Of a stretch of 54,672 nucleotides of DNA, positions 9,360-16,331 are shown one piece after another. The stretch spans positions 1 through 54,672 of the forward strand of contig JBCCEJ010000036.1 in the NCBI GenBank assembly GCA_039030335.1, in the 5' to 3' direction. The notes under the pieces were generated by a model, which worked only from the letters and a program-made list of their open reading frames with translations, was not told the origin of the DNA and ran no database searches. The translations under genes were made by a program, and so were the position numbers. Source of the stretch: JBCCEJ01 sp039030335 (lineage in GTDB: Bacteria > Pseudomonadota > Gammaproteobacteria > HK1). Numbering within the stretch: the first letter of the stretch is position 1; the number at the start of each line of letters is the position of its first letter.

Positions 9360-10091
9360 CTACATCTGCGGATCGTTACGGCAATTGACGATGAGTTCGG
9401 CAACTGACGCGTTGTTGGACAAGCCCATCACACAGACGACGAGGCTTGCGATATCGGCTGTCGAGATCATCACTTCCCGGGCCACGGTCTGAACGGCCGC
9501 CGTCATGTCGGTATCGACGTAACCGGGACATAGCGCGGTGCATCGGACGCCGTCTGACCAGCCGGCATGGCGGGTCGCGTGCGACACTGCGACAAGCGCA
9601 AACTTGCTGATCGAATAGCCGACACCGCTGCCGAACACCGCCTTGCCCGCCATGGACGCCACGTTGATGACGCGTCCGGAGCCGGACCGGCGCAGATGAG
9701 GCATAGCCTTCCTGGTCATTGATAGCGGTGCTTTGACATTGACCGCGAACAGACGGTCGAGGTCAACGTCGTTCTCATCGCAGAGATCTACACTCACCGA
9801 AATGCCGGCATTGTTAATGAGGCCGTCAACGCGACCGAATTGCTCGACCGTCGCGTCGATCCAGCGTTGGTGGGTGTCGTGCTCCAGCGCATCGTAGCGA
9901 TGCACTGCGTAACGCGCCGGGTCCCAGCCCGCCGCCATCGGCTCGACAGACGGCAAGTTCCGTACGCCGAGACTAAGGCGGTAGCCAGCCTCGTACAGAT
10001 GCTCCGAAACCGCCCGCCCGATACCCCGATTGGCGCCGGACACCAACACCACGCGATCTGAAAGCTCTGACATAAGCTCTGACATGGACAT
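9360..10091 (-). CDS. short-chain dehydrogenase/reductase (SDR)
   Basis: A classical SDR of 243 residues. It has the cofactor loop SGANRGIG (residues 18-25), NNAG (93-96), a catalytic serine in VINVAS (Ser146) and the YSISK pair Tyr159/Lys163. All catalytic residues are present, so it should oxidise or reduce an alcohol/ketone pair with NAD(P)(H). Three in-frame ATGs (10091, 10085, 10073) precede the fold; the first was used, and none has a strong ribosome-binding site. It sits upstream of the VOC and P450 genes on the same strand. Confidence 0.87.
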   Translation of the reverse strand: MSMSELMSELSDRVVLVSGANRGIGRAVSEHLYEAGYRLSLGVRNLPSVEPMAAGWDPARYAVHRYDALEHDTHQRWIDATVEQFGRVDGLINNAGISVSVDLCDENDVDLDRLFAVNVKAPLSMTRKAMPHLRRSGSGRVINVASMAGKAVFGSGVGYSISKFALVAVSHATRHAGWSDGVRCTALCPGYVDTDMTAAVQTVAREVMISTADIASLVVCVMGLSNNASVAELIVNCRNDPQM

Positions 10092-10128
10092 TCACCCGTG
10101 CAAGGAACTGGCGCTGGCGAGCACTCGT

Positions 10129-11133
10129 TCAGGGGTAGAGTACGACCGTTCGCACTTCGATGCTCCAGCGCGCCGGCGCATCATCCGGCGCCTTCGGATC
10201 CTGAAAAGCGGTGTGGAAGCTGAACGTGCTCGGCTGGCCAGGAATTTCCCCATCACCACGCTCGCCGTCCGACGTCGCGAAAATACCGGCTGAGTCCCAC
10301 TGTTTAAGCAGCAGGGCCTCGTTGCGCGTCATCTCCGGATAACAAAACCAGCGATGCGTCGAGCCCGGCTTCGCGAAATAATTCTCGCCAACCCGATCGG
10401 CGTAGTGAATCTCGAATACGACCAGTTCATCGGGCCCCACACTTCGCGCATCACAAAGCGCCAGCGGATGAGTCTGTACCGGCTCCGGAGCGATGTTCCG
10501 CCAGACGTTGATGATTGCAAATCGGCCGGAACCGGCGGAGAAATCCTGCATGACGTCAGGCGGGATCAGGCTCTCTCCGTCGGGCAAGAACGGCTTCATG
10601 GTGTCGTTGGTGGTCGGGGGTCTCGCCAAATCACGCAGACGTTGGGGCGCGCTCGTCAGGGTGTAGTCGCCATGCACCATCCGGGCCGGCCCCTGCACAT
10701 GTTGTCCACCATCGATACGGGTCTGCTCGTTCTTGCCCTGCGCGGAGCGCACGTTGTGATCAAACGCGTACACGTGAGCCGACCCCGTAGCCTCCTGCAC
10801 GAGTTCGACGCAGTCTGGATAGTAGAGTTGCACGACATTCGCGTGACTGAAGTAGTCTGGCGTATCGGTGCCCAGGTCGCGCGCAACCAGTTCGAAACCA
10901 TGGTCGTGCAAAGTACAGGCCGCGGCTCCGGTCAATTGCCGTGCATCGATAATCGGAGCCACGACCGGCTCGAGTTCAACACCTTCACGTACCGAATCGT
11001 TTCCATCGAGGTCACGGCGCGTCAGGACCTTGCCGTTGCGACGCAACGAAGACTCGGACGCCCGGCTCATATAGTTCAAGACGCCGTCGCGGGCGCCAGC
11101 GTGATTGGCGGCATCACTCTTCATCGACAGCAT
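10129..11133 (-). CDS. CmcJ/NvfI-type oxygenase-like protein
   Basis: A 334-residue protein that resembles the CmcJ/NvfI/AsaB group of oxidoreductases and hydroxylases, better known from fungal and actinomycete secondary metabolism. The recognisable stretch is VYAFDHNVRS (about 121-130) followed by VHGDYT with His154-x-Asp156, the probable metal pair, and then the INVWRNI and LALCDARSV segments. A GGAGG five bases before the ATG supports the start. It is separated by 37 bases from the SDR gene and may be in the same operon. The family call rests on remembered sequence style rather than an alignment. Confidence 0.65.
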   Translation of the reverse strand: MLSMKSDAANHAGARDGVLNYMSRASESSLRRNGKVLTRRDLDGNDSVREGVELEPVVAPIIDARQLTGAAACTLHDHGFELVARDLGTDTPDYFSHANVVQLYYPDCVELVQEATGSAHVYAFDHNVRSAQGKNEQTRIDGGQHVQGPARMVHGDYTLTSAPQRLRDLARPPTTNDTMKPFLPDGESLIPPDVMQDFSAGSGRFAIINVWRNIAPEPVQTHPLALCDARSVGPDELVVFEIHYADRVGENYFAKPGSTHRWFCYPEMTRNEALLLKQWDSAGIFATSDGERGDGEIPGQPSTFSFHTAFQDPKAPDDAPARWSIEVRTVVLYP

Positions 11134-11249
11134 ACGACCTCCTCGCGAACGGCATCGAGCGGGTCTATAGCGTGAAACAACGCAACCGCACAGGCAACAG
11201 GCCGCCCTGGCGCCTTGGTTCGGGGTGCACCGGGGCTCCCGCCTGTCAT

Positions 11250-11447
11250 CTAGTCGGTCGCTTCCCCTGGTGGCACCAGCCCACGGCCGCCCGGCGCATT
11301 TCGTTCTTCCAGAAATTCGTCGACTTCCGAGTCGAGCGTCGCTCGCCGTGCCCGCCGCCCGGCGCTCTTACTGGCGGTATGCGCATGACCTTTTCGCAAC
11401 AGTGCCGACCAGGCGAGCGGCCGGCGTCTACGCACATTGTCTGGCAT
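11250..11447 (-). CDS. small hypothetical protein, translationally coupled
   Basis: A basic 65-residue protein with no recognised domain. Its ATG at 11447 lies inside the last codons of the preceding gene (20-bp overlap). A GGAGCAGGG ribosome-binding site lies directly upstream, so it is probably translated with that gene. The N-terminal half is rich in Arg/Lys/Ala and the middle is acidic (SEVDEFLEERN). It may be a nucleic-acid-binding or accessory protein to its upstream partner, but this is only inferred from charge and coupling. Confidence 0.5.
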   Translation of the reverse strand: MPDNVRRRRPLAWSALLRKGHAHTASKSAGRRARRATLDSEVDEFLEERNAPGGRGLVPPGEATD

Positions 11448-12375
11448 TGCCCTGCTCCTCCAGTTCCAATCGGTAAAAGCGCGGGTTGGGCAGCCGTTTC
11501 AGCACGCGTCGTGCACGCCCTCCCCGATAGAGAAAAGATGGCCCCATACTGCTCGGCGTCATACAAAAACGCCGGGGTAGCCGCGTATAGAGCGATCGCG
11601 GCGGGCGGCTGTAGCGGATGTTCTTCAGAGCCACGCCGGTCTCGTAATCATGAAAATAGATATCGCGCATGCCAAGCTCGCATCGGATGAACCAGATCGA
11701 GGCCCACAGCATCGCCTCGTGCCACCATCTCAAGACGCCCGGGAAGTGACGATCGACGACCGTTTGGACAGCCGCTTCCCAGGGGTTCTGTGCCTGCCCG
11801 TTCGCGGGTAGAGCGTCGCGCACATCGCGCACCCAATCGCTCTGCACCTCTTCGATCAGCGCTTCATTGGTATCGAGGTCGAGATCGATCCGTGACCAGG
11901 CGAGCGTTTCGCGATAGCGCCGGTCGGCCGGCTTGGACACCGGGTGAATGTCGAAGTTGAAAAGACCGGCGAAGCCATTCCCCAGCCGTTCCAGGGCGCG
12001 TGTCTGGCTGGCCGTGAAGTTGAGCTGTAAAACCAGATTGAAACCTGGCCGGCTGGTCTGATACCAACCCTGCTCAGTGTGATGACCCCAGTGGTCCAAC
12101 GCCAGCAGAAACGCCATCGAGCGTTCCAGCCCCCAGTTCAACAGGTGTTCGGGATCGACGCGCGCATGACCGCACCCGGAAAGCGCTTCTTTGACCGTGG
12201 GCTTGTTCAGCAGAGCTGCGAAACGGCCCTGCCTCGCTGCACGGGTCGTCAGGCCATCGACCGCGCGACCGTGCTCGGCCAACAGTCCCAGCGCGAAGCG
12301 GTCAGCAAAGTAGTGGAAATGCGTGCGCTCTTCGGGCAGGCACGCGACGATCTCGTCCAGTAGTTCTCTGTTCAT
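11428..12375 (-). CDS. hypothetical protein with IEEVQSDW motif
   Basis: A 315-residue cytoplasmic protein without a domain I can name. It begins MNRELLDEIVACLPEERTHF, and an AGGA at good spacing before the ATG at 12375 supports this start over an ATG 84 bases further upstream. The central segment reads LDTNEALIEEVQSDWVRDV. A very similar IEE(I/V)QSDW core occurs, as I remember it, in phage and mobile-element polyvalent proteins, which may point to a shared domain. The protein is rich in tryptophan and arginine near its C-terminus. It is coupled to the 65-residue gene downstream. It is preceded by a long leader that contains a terminator and possible small upstream ORF. Confidence 0.7.
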   Translation of the reverse strand: MNRELLDEIVACLPEERTHFHYFADRFALGLLAEHGRAVDGLTTRAARQGRFAALLNKPTVKEALSGCGHARVDPEHLLNWGLERSMAFLLALDHWGHHTEQGWYQTSRPGFNLVLQLNFTASQTRALERLGNGFAGLFNFDIHPVSKPADRRYRETLAWSRIDLDLDTNEALIEEVQSDWVRDVRDALPANGQAQNPWEAAVQTVVDRHFPGVLRWWHEAMLWASIWFIRCELGMRDIYFHDYETGVALKNIRYSRPPRSLYTRLPRRFCMTPSSMGPSFLYRGGRARRVLKRLPNPRFYRLELEEQGNARQCA

Positions 12376-12487
12376 TTCTGTAGTTCCTCGCGGCCGGGCG
12401 GAACTGCGGTCCAGCCCGGATGCAACTCGGCAACAGCGAAACGCATGTGCGATTCGCATTCGTGTTAACGGTGCGCGAATGCGTCAT
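12302..12487 (-). CDS. possible upstream ORF with strong ribosome-binding site
   Basis: An ATG at 12487 follows a near-perfect Shine-Dalgarno (CTCCGGAGG) with six-base spacing and opens a 61-codon frame that runs 74 bases into the next gene in another frame. The peptide begins MTHSRTVNTNANRTC and resembles no family. The Shine-Dalgarno quality is better than that of most genes here, but the later codons look like a shadow of the overlapping gene, so it may be a regulatory uORF or chance. Confidence 0.25.
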   Translation of the reverse strand: MTHSRTVNTNANRTCVSLLPSCIRAGPQFRPAARNYRNEQRTTGRDRRVPARRAHAFPLLC

Positions 12488-12637
12488 GCGAAACCTCCGG
12501 AGCACTGCAAAAAGTAGGGCCTTAACATGTTGTGAATCTCCCAGATAACAATTGCGCAATGGCGAGAATCTGACGCTTCGTGGCGAGAGCCGGCCGCGGC
12601 ACGAGGGAGTCGGCACTCAGCGCCAGACTCAGGGCAC

Positions 12638-12667
12638 AAAAAAACCCGGCGCGAAACCGCAACCGGG
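12638..12667 (-). terminator. strong intrinsic terminator, minus strand
   Basis: Read on the minus strand, a GC stem (CCCGG/CCGGG, continued by a U-G pair and GCG/CGC around a GUUU loop with one bulged U) is followed at once by seven T residues (12644-12638). On the plus strand the same element has no U-tract, so it terminates leftward transcription. No recognised gene ends just before it, and the gene at 12375 starts 263 bases beyond it. Confidence 0.75.
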
Positions 12668-12946
12668 CTTTATTGCCGCCGTTTGGCGGCCGGTTCAGCA
12701 GGAAGCGATTACACTCGCTTTCCGCCGGGAAAACGAGTCAGCGTAAGTCGATGTTGTCGTTGTTTCCGTCAGGCACGCGTCGGCGCTCTCAATCAAGTTT
12801 GCGGTGCGGCCGCCGCATTCATCTGCCGCGATCCGTGCGTGGCGCATCGGATCGTGCACCACGTCGAATACTGGATTTCATGTGCGTCCCGCGAGTTGCA
12901 TTGGCAGGCACTTTCGCCCGGGCAAGCTCAGCAGGGGGCGCGAAAG
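12638..12946 (-). ncRNA. candidate structured small RNA or leader RNA
   Basis: A minus-strand promoter-like pair (-10 TATAAC at 12951-12946, -35 near 12967-12974) faces the terminator at 12638, predicting a transcript of about 300 nt. Hairpins within it are CGTGGTGCA/TGCGCCACG (12863-12838), CTCGTTTTCC/GGAAAGCGAG with a CGGC loop (12737-12714), GCCGCC-AAAC-GGCGGC (12690-12675) and the terminator. The first two stems each contain a G-U pair that would be an A-C mismatch on the other strand, which supports a minus-strand RNA. No Rfam family (6S, tmRNA, RNase P, SRP) matches by eye. It may be a free sRNA or an attenuating leader of the hypothetical gene at 12375. Confidence 0.45.
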
Positions 12947-13062
12947 TTATAGCAGCGTGCCTGCGTTTGCAAGTGTGCGCTTCTCAATGCGCATCGAGCG
13001 TGCAGCAGGCTGGCAGGTCGATAACGTTAACACGGGGTCTGCAGATACCGCGCATTGAGGCG

Positions 13063-13092
13063 TTGTCTTCGCGACGATGCTGTTGTTACGAT
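13063..13092 (+). promoter_or_regulatory. possible promoter for the aromatic leader peptide
   Basis: TTGTCT (13063-13068) and TACGAT (13087-13092) are separated by 18 bases. The predicted start of transcription falls on or next to the leader ATG at 13099, which would make the leader transcript leaderless. The only upstream purine run (GAGGA) lies one base from the ATG, too close to act as a normal ribosome-binding site. Confidence 0.35.
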
Positions 13093-13098
13093 GAGGAC

Positions 13099-13179
13099 AT
13101 GAAGAAGAACCCGTCAAAGCTTCGCCAGGTCAGTCACGACGTCCACAGTCCGTGGGCGGCGTATTATTTTTTTTACTGA
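13099..13179 (+). CDS. aromatic amino-acid leader peptide (attenuator) of DAHP synthase
   Basis: A 26-codon ORF that begins MKKNPSKLRQ and ends SPWAAYYFFY before TGA, 96 bases ahead of the DAHP synthase ATG. One Trp, three Tyr and two Phe codons are clustered in the last eight positions, the layout of a ribosome-stalling leader. DAHP synthase catalyses the first step towards exactly these amino acids. Codon use is striking for this GC-rich DNA: both Phe codons are TTT and two of three Tyr codons are TAT, creating an eight-T run (13167-13174). No coding homologue is known to me; the call rests on composition and position. Confidence 0.7.
   Translation: MKKNPSKLRQVSHDVHSPWAAYYFFY
13137..13174 (+). 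terminator. terminator-like hairpin inside the leader ORF
   Basis: The stem 13137-13146 pairs with 13152-13161 around a 5-nt AGTCC loop (ten positions, one G-U and one A-G mismatch). It is followed by TATTATTTTTTTT, so the tract of T residues is made of the Tyr and Phe codons of the leader. A translating ribosome would melt the stem; idle or absent ribosomes would leave it free to terminate. Alternative: the T-run is only the product of codon choice. Confidence 0.45.
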
Positions 13180-13203
13180 CCCGGCGAGCTTGTCGACGGT
13201 GTT

Positions 13204-13230
13204 CGGGAGGCTTGCAAACGCTGCCTCCCG
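13204..13230 (+). promoter_or_regulatory. second leader hairpin before DAHP synthase
   Basis: A perfect 8-bp stem (CGGGAGGC / GCCTCCCG) with an 11-nt loop lies between the leader peptide stop and the DAHP synthase ribosome-binding site (GAGG, seven bases before the ATG). It has no U-tract, so it may act as a pause, antiterminator partner or stability element rather than as a terminator. Confidence 0.4.
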
Positions 13231-13275
13231 AGACAGGACTCGTGTTGCAGCCATCTGCCAACAACGAGGTCCGAC

Positions 13276-14331
13276 ATGCTCACCCCCGCCGCTCTCAAGC
13301 AACATTTACCTGTATCAGCGACGAGTCGCGTCTTCGTCGACGATGCGCGTTCGGTCATAGGTCGTATCATCGATGGAGCGGATCCCCGGCTGCTCGTCAT
13401 CGTAGGTCCCTGCTCTATTCACGACGTACACGCGGCGCACGAATACGCAGGCCACCTGAAGCGCCTGCAGGAGACCGTCGCTCCGACGCTTTATCTGGTG
13501 ATGCGCACCTACTTCGAGAAGCCGCGCACGACCGTTGGCTGGAGGGGATTGCTGGACGACCCGCGCCTGTCTGGACAAGGTGACCTGGAGCACGGCCTCA
13601 CAACCGCGCGCGAACTGCTGCGCACCATAGTCGCGACCGGTCTGCCGTGCGCGACGGAGTCACTAGACCCGATGCTGGTGCCTTACCTGGATGACCTCGT
13701 TGCCTGGACTGCGATCGGCGCGCGGACGGCCGAGTCGCAGATACACCGTGCCATGGCCAGTCAGCTGCCGATGCCGGTCGGCATCAAGAACGGTACGGAC
13801 GGCCGCGTCGTCACGGCTGTGGACGGCGTCGAGACGGCCGCCAGCGCCCAGCGTTACCTCGGCCTCGACGACTCCGGTTCACTGCGCTTGCACGAATCGA
13901 CCGGTAACCCTCATGCGCACGTGGTATTGCGCGGAGGGCAATCCGGATCGAATTTCGATGCGGAGTCCGTCGCGAATTGCGCAGCCGCGCTCAAGGCGCG
14001 CAGTTTGCAAAGCGGGGTTATCGTCGATTGCAGTCACGCGAACTCCAACAAACAGCATGAGCGTCAGCTCATAGCGCTCGACGCAGTAGCGGCGCAACTT
14101 CGGCACGGCCAGTCGCCGGTTCGCGGCGTGATGCTGGAAAGCAATCTGTTCGAGGGCAATCAAAAAGTGAACGGTGGCCTCGCGCCACTGCGATACGGCG
14201 TATCGATCACAGACGCGTGCCTGGGGTGGGAGCAGACGGAGAGCGCGTTGCGCAGACTGCATCAACAACTCTCTGCCAACGGACTTGCATCCGGCGGCGG
14301 CGCCGCAGAACCGGATTCCGCGGCGGCGTGA
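13276..14331 (+). CDS. aroG: 3-deoxy-7-phosphoheptulonate (DAHP) synthase, type I AroFGH
   Basis: A 351-residue enzyme condensing phosphoenolpyruvate and erythrose 4-phosphate in the first step of the shikimate pathway. Signatures are GPCSIHD (44-50), EKPRTTVGWRG, the GARTAESQIHR and GIKNGTDG blocks, LRGGQSGSNF and the metal-site segment DCSHANSNK. The length matches the E. coli AroF/G/H enzymes, which are feedback-inhibited by Tyr, Phe or Trp. Which isozyme type it is cannot be told, so the symbol is generic. It is preceded by a leader peptide rich in Trp/Tyr/Phe and hairpins, suggesting transcription attenuation. It stands alone, convergent with the next gene. Confidence 0.95.
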   Translation: MLTPAALKQHLPVSATSRVFVDDARSVIGRIIDGADPRLLVIVGPCSIHDVHAAHEYAGHLKRLQETVAPTLYLVMRTYFEKPRTTVGWRGLLDDPRLSGQGDLEHGLTTARELLRTIVATGLPCATESLDPMLVPYLDDLVAWTAIGARTAESQIHRAMASQLPMPVGIKNGTDGRVVTAVDGVETAASAQRYLGLDDSGSLRLHESTGNPHAHVVLRGGQSGSNFDAESVANCAAALKARSLQSGVIVDCSHANSNKQHERQLIALDAVAAQLRHGQSPVRGVMLESNLFEGNQKVNGGLAPLRYGVSITDACLGWEQTESALRRLHQQLSANGLASGGGAAEPDSAAA

Positions 14332-14355
14332 CCTGCACCCTGTCCGCTGCTCCGG

Positions 14356-15543
14356 TCAGTCGAAGAACAGCTCGTGAGCGCGCGCGGCCACGCTGACCGC
14401 GCGCGTGCTGCCATCTTCTTCGACAAGCAATGCAGTTTCGGCCAGATTAACCGTCGGACACACGTGCCGGGGAATCAGCAACACGACGTCACCGCGTGCC
14501 GGCTTCGTGTCCGGTTTTTCGGCACGCAGTGGCAGATGCTCTTCGCTCGGTACCATGGGCACCAGGTCCGGCCTGCCCAGTACGAACGCCACTGGATGAC
14601 CCGCTTCGGCGGCAACCGATTTCGAGCCGGCGTCGCACGTCGCGATATCCGGCGCCGGGTGGCTGATGACACGGCTTAGTATCAGCGCCGCCGGCATCAG
14701 GTCCAGATCCGACAGATTGCTGTCCGACTGGAAGTCGTGAAACACCACGGTGCCTGGCGAGACGCGGTGACGCGTCGCGTTGCGCAACTCGGCGAATGGC
14801 TCGAATGCGAGCGCGTAGATGAATGTCAGCGTGCCGCTGGTGATGAGCTCCGGCGCCGTCATACCGGCTGCGTGCAAATGCTCGTAAAGCCCGACCAGCT
14901 CCGCGTAGATCGCGTGCGACGCGGCGCATCGTGCAGCCGGCGTTGCTTCGTGGATGTGGCCATCGTAGTAGTGAAGACCGCGCAGCCGTTCACCGGCCGC
15001 GCTGGCAACTGCGATCAGGCCCGCGCGGTCGTCCTTGGGCAATCCGGTCCGGTTCATACCCGAGTTGATATCGATGAACAATCCCAGTTCGGGCGGCGCG
15101 CTTTCCGCGTGCTGGGAAGACTCGGTCAAAACCGCGACTGAGGCTTCGGGAAACGCGCGGGCCAGCGCCCCAGCGCGGCGCAGCTGCGGGCCCTGATAGG
15201 CGTATGCCAGTAAGACGTCTACGCCGTCAAAACCTTGTTGCCGCGCGGTACTCAGCAAAACTTCGGCTTCGCGCGCCGTCGCACATTTGAACGCCCTGAC
15301 GCCAGCCTGCAGCAGTTCCGCATAGATCTCGGGGATCTTCGTCGTCTTCAGATGGGGCCGCCATCTCGACATATCGCCCCCCAGATGCGCAGACATCCGG
15401 GCGATGTTCCGGCGCACCTGTCCCATGAATACGACCAATGCGGGGGACATGACGGTATCGACGATATCGCCATCCAGTCGATAGCTGTCGAGTTCGAGCG
15501 CGGCCAGACGCTCTTCGTTCAGATTCGATGCAAGCTCGGTCAT
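14356..15543 (-). CDS. D-threonine aldolase-like PLP enzyme (alanine racemase N-terminal fold)
   Basis: A 395-residue PLP enzyme of the DSD1/D-threonine aldolase group. The N-terminal barrel carries the PLP lysine in WRPHLKTTK (Lys66), the segment GLFIDINSGMNRTG binds phosphate, and the C-terminal domain has the metal-pair motif PRHVCPTVNLAE (His and Cys ligands). Such enzymes cleave D-threonine or other D-3-hydroxy amino acids to glycine and an aldehyde, or dehydrate D-serine. A GGAGG directly upstream supports the ATG. It is alone on its strand, convergent with DAHP synthase and divergent from the GST gene. A function making glycine would suit the glycine riboswitch elsewhere in the window, but that link is speculative. 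Confidence 0.82.
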   Translation of the reverse strand: MTELASNLNEERLAALELDSYRLDGDIVDTVMSPALVVFMGQVRRNIARMSAHLGGDMSRWRPHLKTTKIPEIYAELLQAGVRAFKCATAREAEVLLSTARQQGFDGVDVLLAYAYQGPQLRRAGALARAFPEASVAVLTESSQHAESAPPELGLFIDINSGMNRTGLPKDDRAGLIAVASAAGERLRGLHYYDGHIHEATPAARCAASHAIYAELVGLYEHLHAAGMTAPELITSGTLTFIYALAFEPFAELRNATRHRVSPGTVVFHDFQSDSNLSDLDLMPAALILSRVISHPAPDIATCDAGSKSVAAEAGHPVAFVLGRPDLVPMVPSEEHLPLRAEKPDTKPARGDVVLLIPRHVCPTVNLAETALLVEEDGSTRAVSVAARAHELFFD

Positions 15544-15671
15544 GCAGACCTCCGGACGGACTGCGCGTCACAGCTGTAGCGATGAATGTGTGGCGGGCGT
15601 CAGCGACGCGCGCCGGCTGTCGCGCCCCGGTGTGCTAAGTTCCAGGCTTTCCACCCGACCCCCGGCAAACC

Positions 15672-16331
15672 ATGTCGCTGACACTCTACAGTAACTACCT
15701 CAACTCAGCTGGCGAGCGCGTCCGGATCGCCCTGGCGCTCAAGGACATCGCCTACGAGTACGTGTCGGTGCGCGTGATCGGTTGGGAGGCCTACACCGAG
15801 ATCAACCCGCAGCGTCTGATGCCGGCATTGCGCATCGATAACGAGACGGTGGTGCAGTCGACCGCCATACTCGAATACCTCGAGGAGCGATTCCCGGAAC
15901 CGGCGCTCCTGCCAGCCGATCCGGTGGAGCGCGCGCGCGTGCGCGGCTTCGCGCAGCACATTACGAGCGAGATGCACGCGATCGATGTGATCCGGGTGCG
16001 ACGGTTTCTCGGCAACGAACTCGGCGTGGACCAGGCCGGTCTCGCAAAGTGGCAGGCACACTGGTTCAAAACCGGCTTCAACGCACTCGAGACCATGTTG
16101 TCGCGGCGCCCGGTGCATACGCCCTGCTGTTTCAGCGAAACTCCGGGTTGGGCCGATCTGCACCTGATGCCGCAAGTACAAAAAGGCCTCACCCGCTTCG
16201 GCCTGGATCTGGAACCGTACCCGCACATCGCCGCCGTGTACGCAGCCTGCGTCGACCATCCTGCCTTCATCGCAGCCCGACCGGAACAACAGCCGGACTA
16301 CCCCGGAGAGCTGATAGAGCCTCCGTTGTGA
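15672..16331 (+). CDS. glutathione S-transferase, zeta/maleylacetoacetate isomerase-like
   Basis: A 219-residue GST. The thioredoxin-like N-terminal domain has LYSNYLNSAGERVRIALALK, which aligns with the SSCSSRVRIAL active-site loop of zeta GSTs but with Asn-Ser-Ala in place of the serine run. The glutathione-binding segment is VVQSTAILEYLEE. The C-terminal helical domain is of normal length. Zeta GSTs isomerise maleylacetoacetate or maleylpyruvate during aromatic degradation, but no homogentisate genes are adjacent. Its stop overlaps the GTG start of the amidohydrolase gene downstream, so the two are coupled. Confidence 0.8.
   Translation: MSLTLYSNYLNSAGERVRIALALKDIAYEYVSVRVIGWEAYTEINPQRLMPALRIDNETVVQSTAILEYLEERFPEPALLPADPVERARVRGFAQHITSEMHAIDVIRVRRFLGNELGVDQAGLAKWQAHWFKTGFNALETMLSRRPVHTPCCFSETPGWADLHLMPQVQKGLTRFGLDLEPYPHIAAVYAACVDHPAFIAARPEQQPDYPGELIEPPL

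Noticed and set aside
12703..12855. About 50-codon minus-strand frame ending just before the terminator
   Set aside because: It has no ribosome-binding site, and it overlaps the RNA hairpins; a structured RNA explains the region better, though a small protein is not excluded.
12638..12946. tmRNA, 6S RNA or RNase P RNA identity for the structured minus-strand RNA
   Set aside because: No tRNA-like ends or tag peptide for tmRNA, no long single bubble-hairpin for 6S, and no RNase P conserved core were found.
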